Of a stretch of 64,000 nt of DNA, positions 50,578 to 61,585 are shown piece by piece (the first letter of the stretch is position 1; each line of letters opens with the position of its first letter). The notes under the pieces were generated by a model. It worked only from the letters and a program-made list of their open reading frames with translations. It was not told where the DNA came from and searched no databases. The stretch spans positions 75,600,394 to 75,664,393 of the forward strand of contig OZ025239.1 in the NCBI GenBank assembly GCA_964019155.1, in the 5' to 3' direction. Position numbers and translations under genes: made by a program. Source of the DNA: Osedax fenrisi. Its lineage: Eukaryota > Annelida > Polychaeta > Sabellida > Siboglinidae.

Positions 50578-50766
50578 GTACCTAATAGGTGCTGTAGTAC
50601 TTAGGTACTTACATAATAGGTACTGTAGTACTTAGGTACTTACCTAATAGGTACTGTATTACTTAGATATACCTAATAGGTGCTGTAGTACTTAGGTACT
50701 TACATAATAGGTACTGTAGTACTTAGGTACTTACATAATAGGTACTGTAGTACTTAGATATACCTA
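50578..50766. repeat. 31-bp tandem repeat in a two-trimer higher-order array
   Basis: Six copies of a unit containing AATAGGTACTGTAGTACTTA. The first copy of each trimer reads GGTGCTG and the third ends TTAGATATACC, so a block of about 92 bp is duplicated. Confidence 0.85.
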
Positions 50767-51343
50767 TGTATATTAGTGAAAGCTTTACTGCATTACCGCA
50801 GTGTTACGAGGGTATACACGTATACGTGTATTCAGACAATGTGGAGGTTATTAATTACTTCACGGAAATGTTTACCGGAATACAAATTAATATTTATTCA
50901 CTCTCGAATTCACGCTATTTCGGTAGATGTATATTCTATTATTATTAATTACATTAAACGAATAACTAACATATCTTACAATATTAACTTATTTAAATAT
51001 TTATAACAATTATAATAATAGAATACAGAAGTACTATACAACCTACCTAATAGTAGTCGACTATTTTGAGGTTTGTTTACATTTAATTTATTATTATAAT
51101 TAATCTTAATTTTCGTAGGGAATTTCTCTTTTTTGTAGGGATAGAATCAATAAATACATTTAAATGGTGTAATATAAACTGTAAGCTATATTGATATTGT
51201 AATCGATATGCTATCAGATCAGTGGTTATCTATAGAGTTTGCATCAGGTGTAGGATACTGTACCAGTACTTTATAAGTCAGTACAGGCAGCATAGTATAT
51301 CCATCTCGTTAGTTACAAAGTGAGTCATAGCTTGTATTACATT
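50767..51343. other. AT-rich sequence, no gene
   Basis: Only short chance frames are present. Nothing recognised. Confidence 0.6.
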
Positions 51344-51432
51344 GTTTTTATTGTTATTGTTATTTCGATGGTGTCCTTTCATCCCATCCAGGAACTTAGA
51401 TGGAGTTTTCACTTATAACCTATATATGTGTC
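51344..51432 (-). mobile_element. 3' fragment of the tRNA-derived SINE
   Basis: Matches only the 3' end of the family: GATGGGATGAAAGGAC and CTAAGTTCCTGG on the - strand, with the AACAATAACAATAA tail. The tRNA head is missing, as expected for a 5'-truncated copy. Confidence 0.7.
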
Positions 51433-52155
51433 CTCTATTATGGCTTACAACACTGCATATTAGCTAGGATGGAAATGTTATACAATAATGTGTATTGTTA
51501 CATTTATTCCTTATATGTAATCTAATATTATCTTAAAATTAAAAATCAGAATATTCGTGTTTCCAGTTGTATTATCTCTTAACTTGTTAGCTTTAAATCG
51601 TAGTAAATAGTAATACCTACCTATATAAGGGACTATTAGTGTGTTAGTATATGTCATCCAATCAACAGAGGATAATTAAAATGACATATATACATATATA
51701 CCGACGGTCTTTGAAAATAATAATACGAATGTAGGTATACCTACACTTGATTTTAATAGTAGTATATTATTATTAACATATGTAGGTTACAATGAATGTT
51801 CAATCATACATTTGATCCGTATGTTACCGTATTATATTTCCTATTACGTTTTTAATCAAGTTAAGACATCCTGAATTCATAATTTCAAATATGGAAATAT
51901 AAAAATTGTTATTTACAAAGATGCCAACTAATAGTATAGAATTTATTCCTGCAATATTAATAGCAAGTATTAGGTTATATTATCAAATGACGATATAACA
52001 GTGGAATTACACCTAAACATACATATTAACCATGCAGAATAGATAACGAAATAATAATATTGGATACTCCGATTTAGCAGTAGGCATATACATATCTGAA
52101 TTACATCTGTTTGAACATGTTTGAATAAAAAACTAATATTTCTTACGCCTAAGCC
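51433..52155. other. AT-rich sequence, no gene
   Basis: No element or coding exon was recognised up to the target duplication of the 6.1-kb element. Confidence 0.6.
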
Positions 52156-52728
52156 CAAGACCTCCTATAACCTCAGGCCCGAACACTGAATACAAAAAAT
52201 ATTAATTTTAAAACAAAGAGGCCCGTTTTTGTCTTTATTTATTACTTCTTTTATACGTCTTTTTTATATTAATATACATTTATATATAATTAATGAATAG
52301 CAATCATCATTATTATGATTAAATAATGATACAATATATCGTTAAAATGCAATAATATAGACTTTAATAACAAGTTTATTTTAATATTTTAAATTATTTT
52401 CACTATTCTGATTGGTCAATACTGTATTTCTCTATGATAATTGGTTACATTTGACCTATTTTAAAAAAAAATTATTTTAATTTATTTAAACAGATTTATT
52501 CCAATATAATAGTTGTACATATTAACGCTATTTTGCACCTATATTAAGGAAATAAACATATATAAATGCATCCTACAATCTAAAGCCCCAACATTATTTA
52601 AAATAGTTCCGTGATGATCAATGATTTGTAAACAAAATTACCTTATAATATAAATTTTATTAAAATATTTAAAAATAATTATAATAAATCATAATTTTAA
52701 AAGGATTTACATTAAGTATATAACTATA

Positions 52729-52735
<7 letters not shown>

Positions 52736-52772
<37 letters not shown>
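52736..52772. repeat. (TA)n tract at LINE 5' junction
   Basis: A TA run immediately upstream of the truncated LINE, mirrored by another at its 3' end. Confidence 0.9.
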
Positions 52773-52774
<2 letters not shown>

Positions 52775-52775
<1 letters not shown>

Positions 52776-55066
52776 CCATTGATCTTGTATTCTCCAGTTC
52801 TCTCCATTCTGAACTCGTGGTGAGTAATATTTCTAGGCTTGATCTACTTTCCGATCACTTCCTTATCTCATTCAAAACTAACTTTACTATCACTCTTAAT
52901 CAGAAAACACGTATTACATACAGACCCATTAAGAAAATTAATTCCATGATATTCTTAGCTGACTTACATTCTGCTTTAGGTGACTACTGTTATTCTCCAG
53001 TTGTATTAAATTCCATACTATCCCATCTTCTCGATAAACATGCGCCTTCAAAAACTATATCAGTAACTCTACATCCTGATACCCCATGGTTTACTTCCCA
53101 CCTCATGTCCTTGAAACGATCACTTCGTAAATCTGAAAGAACATACATATCCTTGAGATCTTCATCTTCTAGAGCTTCATTCATTGAGCAACGTAAGATC
53201 TACAAGTTATCAGATCTACATATTTCCTATGCCAAATCTAGCTATTACACTCAGGTTATAAATGATCTTGCTTCTGATAACCGACGACTTTTCAGACTAG
53301 CTAATAAGTTGTTATCTCCCCCAAAACCAGCATTACTACCATCTATAATTAATATTTCTCCATTACAATTAAGCTGTCTTTTCTCCAAAACATTTTCTAA
53401 TAAGATTGACTCCATCATAATAAAGATCAATAACCATACCCTTACTGCCAATTATCCTTCAATCATAGTTACCCCACCTATATCTGTTTTCTTAAGTTTT
53501 TTTCGTCCGCCACATATATCTCTCATATCTAAACTACTAAATGCATCCTCTTCGATATCTCCCTCCGATCCTGTTCCACTATCTATTTTTAAACTTTACT
53601 CCGATTATCTATGTCCAACTATCTGTAACATCATCTCATATTCCCTAAATTCCGGTACTGTCCCTTCAATTTTTAAACAAGCAATAATCACTCCCATTCT
53701 TAAAAAACCTTCACTCGATCCTGATTCACTTCTCAATTATCGCCCAATTTCTCAGCTACCTTTGGTGAGTAAAATTTTGGAAAGAGTTGTCTCTCGTCAA
53801 CTAATCTCATATTTAACCGCCAATAATCTCCACATTCCTCAACAAAGTGGCTTTCGCCGAGGACACTCCACAGAAACAGCACTACTAAACGTAATTGATG
53901 TAATCACTTCTACCCTTAATACTAAAAACTGCTGTCAACTAGTAATGCTGGACATATCCAGTGCTTTCGATACGCTTGATCACAAAATTCTACTGTCCCG
54001 TCTACACCTGCTTGGAGTTAGAGACCTTGCCCTCTCATGGTTTACTTCATATCTATTTGACCGTAGTAGCAGTGTAAAAATATATAATTCTTTTTCTTCC
54101 CCTTCTCCTATGAAATATGGTGTTCCCCAGGGATCAGTACTCGGTCCTTCACTTTTCTCAATTTATTTATACCCATTACCATCCATAATATCTAAATATC
54201 CAAATATATATTACCATCTTTATGCAGATGACATACAACTATATATGTTTCTTCCAACTAATTCATCACCAGGTCTCAATAATCAACTCTCTAATTGTGC
54301 TAATGACATTAAAGAATGGCTTATTTCTAATAATCTTCTCCTTAATACTTCCAAAACTACATTGTTGAATCTATCTCCATCACCAACTTACTTCCCTCCT
54401 TTTCTTATTGATAATATTGTAATATCTCCTTCTCCTACTGCATCTAACTTAGGTGTACTTTTTGATTCTACACTTTCCTTCATTCCTCATATTACTGCCA
54501 TCACTAAATCTGCAAATTATCATCTATTTAGAATTAGAAAAATACGAAAATCAATTACTGTATCTCTTACTAAAACTCTAGTTAATTCCCTTGTACTCTC
54601 ACGCATAGATTACTGTTCCTCAATCCTTATAAATATTCCATTATCATCTATCTCTCCCTTAAATCGAGTTATTCGTTCATCAATCCGTACAACATATAAC
54701 CTACGTATTCGAGATCATTCCTCTACTTCCTCATACCAACACATATCTCCATGGTTCACATTTAACAAACGCTCTGCTTATCGCATATTATCTATTGTTC
54801 ATTCCTCAATATACTCTTCAAATTGCCCTTCATATATTTCTGCTTCTCTAGTACAAAGAGCTCCCCTTCCATCACTTAGTAACCATGCATCTCACCTTCT
54901 ATCTACCCCTATTCTACGTCCCTCAAAAATGAATACTCGGGCACTGAGTTATATTGGTCCTAAGCTATGGAATTCACTCCCGCCCTATATTAGATCCATA
55001 AAATCGCATAAAACATTCATGAAATATATACAACAATTGATCTCAGGTGGTAACCTGAATTATTAA
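52775..55066 (+). CDS. Non-LTR retrotransposon ORF2 (endonuclease remnant plus reverse transcriptase), intact frame
   Basis: The open frame starts at the (TA)n junction, upstream of the first ATG (52817): PIDLVFSSSLHSELVVSNIS then LSDHFLISF is the C-terminal tail of an APE-type endonuclease. The reverse transcriptase follows. Counting from Met 52817: SPSDPVPLSIFKL near 248, NYRPISQLPLVSKILERVV near 307, GFRRGHSTETALL near 345, catalytic LDISSAFD near 378, GVPQGSVLGPSLFSIYL near 435 and YADD at 469-472. The C-terminal region contains LWNSLPPYIRSIKS. The frame has no stop over 2.29 kb. An L2/CR1-group affinity is inferred from the DPVPLSIFKL and GVPQGSVLGPxLF style motifs. It is 5'-truncated within the endonuclease. 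Confidence 0.93.
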
Positions 55067-55233
55067 TATTGTTTGTCATTATTATTTTATTAATTAATTT
55101 CCGTACGGCTTATTCTATTTTATTGTATTATTATTATTGGTATTTATTGTTTACCTACTTTTATTATTTGTATTCTATTATATACACCTTTGAGAAATCA
55201 TTTATGATTTATTTAAGTGTCTAAATAAACATT

Positions 55234-55240
<7 letters not shown>
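52775..55240 (+). mobile_element. 5'-truncated young LINE inserted in a TA array
   Basis: The element runs from the TA junction to the 3' UTR end TGTCTAAATAAACATTCAAC, then (TA)n. The 3' UTR is about 170 bp. A (TA)n on both sides suggests that a TA array was the target, or that the LINE tail itself is TA-rich. A degenerate relative lies at 31385-32110. Confidence 0.85.

Positions 55241-55280
<40 letters not shown>
55239..55280. repeat. (TA)n tract at LINE 3' end
   Basis: A TA run directly after the LINE 3' UTR. Another lies at 55372-55404. Confidence 0.9.
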
Positions 55281-55283
<3 letters not shown>

Positions 55284-55365
55284 AAGTATTAAGAAGTATT
55301 AAGTCAATATATGTTCTGCATTTAGAAAATATCTATTAAATATATACCTTATCAACGAAATTATG

Positions 55366-55409
<44 letters not shown>

Positions 55410-55921
55410 TACTTTGAATATTGTACCAGAATTATTATGAGAATATGAAAAAGGTTTAACATTATGTTATTTATAACACGTTGAATAACTTTTATAAATG
55501 ACATTTTTCATATTCTCCTAATAATTCTGGTATAACTAATATAATATCAAATATATAGAATTATGTATGTCCTTTATTTGAATAATTAAATAATATTATA
55601 TATATAGGTGTGTATGTTTTAAGAGTGTGTTTAAACTATTATACATTCCTAATTACAATCAGTAACTTTTAATTTATTTATGAGGTCAATTTTACATAAT
55701 GTATACATTAAATATTATTACATATATGTAATAATATTTTAGCAAATTGACTAATATAATTATTTATTTTAAAACTACAGTATTTTCACAATCAAAATAA
55801 AATCATAGATGATACTTAGTATTATTTTTTAGATACCTTAGATGATTAATATATAGTTATCGTATTATTATAATATAGTTAAATCTTAATGAAAAGTATA
55901 ATCTTAAAAATATAATAGAGT

Positions 55922-56975
55922 ATAAAGTTAACATATAGTATTCTTACTATTATAATAAAGTTAAAGGTTAAAATAAAGCAACCGAACAGATGTATAAAGT
56001 TAAAATATAATGTTCGTACTATTATAATAAAGTTAAAGGTTAAAAAAAGCAACCGAACAGATGTACTAAAGTTAAAATATAATGTTCGTACTATTATAGT
56101 AAAGTTAAAGGTTAAAATAAAGCAACCGAACAGATGTATAAAGTTAAAATATAATGTTCGTACTATTATAATAAAGTTAAAGGTTAAAATAAAGCAACCG
56201 AACAGATGTATAAAGTTAAAATATAATGTTCGTACTATTATAATAAAGTTAAAGGTTAAAAAAAGCAACCGAACAGATGTAATAAAGTTAAAATATAATG
56301 TTCGTACTATTATAGTAAAGTTAAAGGTTAAAATAAAGCAACCGAACAGATGTATAAAGTTAAAATATAATGTTCGTACTATTATAATAAAGTTAAAGGT
56401 TAAAATAAAGCAACCGAACAGATGTATAAAGTTAAAATATAATGTTCGTACTATTATAATAAAGTTAAAGGTTAAAATAAAGCAACCGAACAGATGTATA
56501 AAGTTAAAATATAATGTTCATACTAATATAATAAAGTTAAAGGTTAAAATAAAGCAACCGAACAGATGTAATAAAGTTAAAATATAATGTTCGTACTATT
56601 ATAATAAAGTTAAAGGTTAAAAAAAGCAACCGAACAGATGTAATAAAGTTAAAATATAATGTTCGTACTATTATAATAAAGTTAAAGGTTAAAAAAAGCA
56701 ACCGAACAGATGTAATAAAGTTAAAATATAATGTTTGTACTATTATAATAAAGTTAAAGGTTAAAATAAAGCAACCGAACAGATGTATAAAGTTAAAATA
56801 TAATGTTCGTACTATTATAATACAGTTAAAGGTTAAAATAAAGCAACCGAACAGATGTATAAAGTTAAAATATAATGTTCATACTATTATAATAAAGTTA
56901 AAGGTTACAATAAAGCAACCGAACAGATGTAATAAAGTTAAAATATAATGTTCATACTATTATAATAAAGTTAAA
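55922..56975. repeat. 72-bp satellite array
   Basis: About 15 copies of a unit that includes AAGTTAAAATATAATGTTCG, TACTATTATAATAAAGTTAA and AAGCAACCGAACAGATGT. Copies differ mostly by AT insertions (AAAATAAAGC versus AAAAAAGC; TGTAT versus TGTAAT). Within the unit, AAAGTTAAA occurs twice. Confidence 0.95.
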
Positions 56976-57209
56976 ATAAAGTAGGCATAAAGATATAAAA
57001 AAGTTAAAAAAGAAATGTAAAATTATAATATATTAGCAAGTTATTATATAGTATACTATATATATGTATATATACATACTATTATAATGATTATCATTAT
57101 GAAATTCATACAATAAATTAGTTATCGTATTATCAATGTTTTTATTTAATTATCTTTAAATAGTTAGTCACGTCTACATTAAATATGAACTCGGCGGCTA
57201 ACTTTGATA

Positions 57210-57260
57210 TAATCCAATATATATATATATATAGGTATATAGGTATATAGGTATATATAT

Positions 57261-57312
<52 letters not shown>
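57210..57312. repeat. (TA)n tract with GTATATAG variants
   Basis: AGGTATAT units grade into a pure TA run at about 57256-57312. Confidence 0.9.
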
Positions 57313-57317
<5 letters not shown>

Positions 57318-58245
57318 TATGTATACTAAACTTATATTATACGTGTATCATAATTAATTGCAAATTATAGTTGAATTATTTTATAAGGAACGTATTTACG
57401 AATAATTATGTATACAATTTCGTAATAGGTATATATATATAGTTTATATCCTAGGGTTTATATTATATATGTAACATATATTAATCTAATATATTAATTT
57501 AATTAGTATGGTTACATACTGTGTATATAATCATGTGTACATGTATGTGATAAAAGTGTAACACGTAATATGTTGATCTAACAAATAAATAATATTTATA
57601 AGTAATATAAATATGGCGCCTCTAAGACATAACAACATTTTATAATACTCACGATTATAACATATATTGTATTATTCAGATAATTAAAATTTATTTAATT
57701 AGTCACTTATTGAAAGTAAATAAATATAAATGTAGGATATGATTAAATATAGGCAGTTTATTTAATATATATTGTTTTTAAAGTATTTGATAATTTATAA
57801 ATTAATTTTATTAATATTTCAGAATAATAGTATATTAAAATACGTTATTTCATTGATATTGTATATATTTAACTTATTATTTTTATTTAAATATAACCTT
57901 TATAAACTTAATAAAAGTATATATATTAATAAATAGTTATTAATATAGTTATAGTTATACCATTAATTTAAATACTTAAACGTGATGATTTATTAAAATA
58001 TTTTTAAATATAAATTAATTTTATTAATATTTAAGAATAATTGTATAATAAAAGTCGTTATTTCGTTGATATTGAATGTTTTTAACTTATAATTTTTTAA
58101 GCATATAATATTTACAAACTATAAGCAAAGTATATATATTAATATATAGCGATATGCACAATATTAATCCATAAAAATGATAATCTAGTATAATATTTTG
58201 TTTATTTACATTAAAAAGGCGGGTTTATTTTAAAATCGTCGGCCT
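57313..58245. other. AT-rich interior of the 6.1-kb element
   Basis: It holds a partial duplication: the segment near 57790-57910 (ATAAATTAATTTTATTAATA and onward, to TTCATTGATATTG) recurs with changes near 58008-58120. No coding signal. Confidence 0.5.
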
Positions 58246-58306
58246 GATTCTACGCCATCTTAATTCAGTGTTCGGGCCTGAGGTTATAGGAGGTCTTGCT
58301 AAGCCC

Positions 58307-58996
58307 AACCCTTCTATGTATATAGGAGTATGTAGAGCCCATGTAAGATCTTACAACTAAGATCTCTAGATAGGATACATTATAGTTTATATGTAAATAT
58401 TACTAGATGTGTGTGAGTGTGTGTGAACACAACAATTATTTAAATATAATAACATTATTTCACTTCTATTATTCTTATCTTAACTATTTTTTATAATTAA
58501 AAGTTGTTAAGAAAAGTATCAAATGATATATATTATCAATTACTAATTACCCTTAATAGTATATTCTAATATACTACATGATATTAGTATACAATATAGT
58601 ATACTATTAAGGTTACTTGTTAATTCATAGATTATAATTAGGTATACAATGAATATTTAAATATATATTCGAGATCAACAACATATTAGTTCAAATTCTG
58701 TTTCGAAATAGCAGAAAACACTACCAGTATTGTGCTGTAGTCATTTTGGTGAAGAAAAACACAAATAATGCATTGAAATAATAACTCCGACAAATATAAT
58801 GAATTAAATACATATGATATATAATTAAATTTGTGAAATAAGATTAACCATAATAGTCATATGAACAAGTTGTACGCTATAAGTAATACCTCTATAGAGG
58901 GGAACCTCCTGTCTACACATGCATGGCATTACGTGATACATTCTGCTATGATTCTTACGTAATATTACGTAACATATTGTTGTTACGATAACGTTA
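58307..58996. other. Sequence between the two large elements
   Basis: AT-rich, with a palindromic AGTATACTAT-type stretch near 58558-58615 and repeated TTACGTAA words at 58930-58975. No gene was seen. Confidence 0.5.
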
Positions 58997-59104
58997 CCCA
59001 GCAAACAGGAATAGCACCCTTAAAGCACCAATAAAGCATTATGCATGATTAAAACACCCTTAGGACACCTATAAAGCATTTACATTGTATTAAAGCACCT
59101 ATAA

Positions 59105-60175
59105 AACATTATTATGGCATTAATATTTAAGCATGTTTAAGCATTTATATTAAAACACCCTTAGGACACCTATAAAGCATTTACCTTGTATTAAAGCACC
59201 TATAAAACATTATTATGGCATTCATATTTAAGCATATTTCAGCATGTTTAAGCATTTATATTTAAAGCATTTAAGGCACCTGTAAAGCATTTACCTTGTA
59301 TTAAAGCACCTATAAAACATTATTATGGCATTCATATTTAAGCATATTTCAGCATGTTTAAGCATTTATATTTAAAGCATTTAAGGCACCTGTAAAGCAT
59401 TTACCCTGTATTAAAGCACCTATAAAACATTATTATGGCATTCATATTTAAGCATATTTCAGCATGTTTAAGCATTTATATTTAAAGCATTTAAGGCACC
59501 TGTTAAGAATTTACCTTGTATTAAAGCACTTATAAAACATTATTATGGCATTCATATTTAAGCATATTTCAGCATGTTTAAGCATTTATATTTAAAGCAT
59601 TTAAGGCACCTGTAAAGCATTTACCCTGTATTAAAGCACCTATAAAACATTATTATGGCATTCATATTTAAGCATATTTCAGCATGTTTAAGCATTTATA
59701 TTTAAAGCATTTAAGGCACCTGTAAAGTATTTACCCTGTATTAAAGCACCTATAAAACATTATTATGGCATTCATATTTAAGCATATTTCAGCATATTTT
59801 AGCATTTATATTAAAAGCATTTAAGGCACCTGTAAAGCATTTACCTTGTATTAAAGCACCTATAAAACATTATTATGGCATTCATATTTAAGCATATTTC
59901 AGCATGTTTAAGCATTTATATTTAAAGCATTTAAGGCACCTGTTAAGAATTTACCTTGTATTAAAGCACCTATAAAACATTATTATGGCATTCATATTTA
60001 AGCATATTTCAGCATGTTTAAGCATTTATATTTAAAGCATTTAAGGCACCTGTAAAGCATCAAAGATTTTGCGAAGCATTCCTTCGGAAAATCTTTGAAA
60101 GCATTTACATTGTATTAAAGCACCTATAAAACATTATTATGGCATTCATATTTAAGCATTTATATTAAAACACCC
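59105..60175 (+). repeat. 110-bp subterminal satellite
   Basis: The word TTAAGGCACC recurs at 59271, 59381, 59491, 59601, 59711, 59821, 59931 and 60041, an exact 110-bp period over eight copies. Each unit is built of AAAGCACC, AAGCAT and TTATTATGGCATT modules. Partial variant units lie at 59050-59270. Confidence 0.95.
60061..60097. mobile_element. 37-bp minimal element, CAAAG/CTTTG family
   Basis: CAAAGATTTTGCGAAG and CCTTCGGAAAATCTTTG are joined by a four-base CATT. The insertion splits a satellite unit and has duplicated AAAGCAT (60054-60060 and 60098-60104), a perfect 7-bp repeat. Neighbouring satellite units show the uninterrupted target, which makes this an unambiguous insertion. Confidence 0.85.
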
Positions 60176-60457
60176 TACATTTTTGAATGTTGTACCAAGT
60201 TAAGTCGAAAAAAATATCATGACGCTTTTTAAAATATTTGTTGGATATTTTTATTGACATTTTTGAAAAAAACAATATTTTTTTGAAATATTTTTATATT
60301 TTTTTTTAAATATTTTTCGACATATTTTTAAAATATATTTTGTATTTTTTTAAATATTTTGTTTTATTTTTCAAATAATTTTTGAAATATTAAAAAAATA
60401 ATAATGCAGAATAAAGAATAGCTATAATTAATACACAATAGATAGACAAACAATCAA

Positions 60458-60490
60458 AAACCGAGCAACGCCGGGTCGGGTACGGCTAGT
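60458..60490 (+). mobile_element. Possible Helitron 3' end
   Basis: A GC-rich stretch ACCGAGCAACGCCGGGTCGG, then GTACGGCTAGT. The CTAG-T terminus with a GC-rich hairpin-prone stretch just upstream is the Helitron 3' signature. The 5' TC end was not located. Confidence 0.4.
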
Positions 60491-60791
60491 ATACATATAT
60501 AAACTATAAATATATGGATATATTGCAAATATATATAACAAAATATGTGTTTTTCACCATCGATTTATAGTTTACAATATAAAATATAAATCTATGCATT
60601 TAATAATTCTGTATTATACTGTATTCTGTAATATACAAAGCTTATAATCTTTGTTAATATTTATCAACAACCAATATAATTAAAAATTAATTTGAAATCT
60701 AAGTTTTCATATATCATATAATTCAATTTCTAAGACATTAAAGTACAACAAAATAGTAAGTAGACATATTATTATATTATATAATAATATA

Positions 60792-60826
<35 letters not shown>

Positions 60827-60913
60827 TGTTGTAACTATATTTAAAATATCCGATATTTAATATTAATAATATCATATTATTATAATTATTATTATAATAT
60901 CGTTATTATAAAA

Positions 60914-61117
60914 GGGGTTTAACTTCAACTTTAAAGTTTAACTCTAATATTTAAATCCAACATTTAAAATAAAATTAATGCTTAATTGTGAAAGGGGTTT
61001 CACACCAACTCGAATGCAATTACGAACTCCAATAATTAGATGTAAAACCAATTTTAGTAGATTTCAATAATTATTATTAAATATAGTTAAACTTTAAGTT
61101 AAAGTTACTTTAACCTC
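60914..61117. mobile_element. Small inverted-repeat element (GGTTTAACTT ends)
   Basis: The left GGGGTTTAACTTCAACTTTA, then AAGTTTAACT, is mirrored imperfectly on the right (AGTTAAACTTTAAGTTAAAG, then TTACTTTAACC). About 204 bp, no coding capacity. Confidence 0.5.
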
Positions 61118-61271
61118 TAATAAATATCGTAGACACAGACTAGAGGCGCCAAAAATCTATGACTAATAGTTTATTCGATATCTGATCGCGCGCTTTCGGA
61201 GTTGAGACGCCCGCCTCTATATATGGGCGTGTCATAGCTTAGCTATGCTTATTTGTTAAACCAACGTGTAC

Positions 61272-61478
61272 ACATAATACTGATATATATATATATATAT
61301 ATATATAATACATTATATATTATTATAATAATAATTATATATATATATTAAATATATTATATATATTAAATATATATATAATGGTTATATAATAACCTAT
61401 ATATAATACATTATATATATTTAATATATATAATGGTTATATAATAACCTATATATATATATAATGGTTATATAATAA

Positions 61479-61527
<49 letters not shown>

Positions 61528-61529
61528 AT

Positions 61530-61582
<53 letters not shown>
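61272..61582. repeat. Complex (TA)n region
   Basis: Alternating TA tracts separated by repeated ATAATGGTTATATAATAACC units, then pure TA runs near 61485-61519 and 61537-61580. Confidence 0.9.

Positions 61583-61585
<3 letters not shown>

Larger units (their letters stand above)
52156..58298. mobile_element. 6.1-kb element with CAAGACCTCC ends and 7-bp target duplication
   Basis: The ends are inverted for over 30 bp: CAAGACCTCCTATAACCTCA followed by GGCCCGAACACTGAAT on the left, mirrored on the right, and both sides continue into ATTTTAAAA near GCCCG. The direct repeat CTAAGCC flanks both ends (52149-52155 and 58299-58305). Its cargo includes a nested LINE (52775-55240), a 72-bp satellite (55922-56975) and AT-rich sequence. 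No transposase was seen, so it is non-autonomous. Confidence 0.65.

Noticed and set aside
55879..56268. 129-residue - strand frame with NFIIIVRTLYFNF repeats
   Set aside because: Translation of the 72-bp satellite, broken by unit-length variation.
59020..60180. Regular array considered as CRISPR
   Set aside because: The units are repeated throughout with no unique spacers, and this is an animal genome; it is a transposon-borne satellite.
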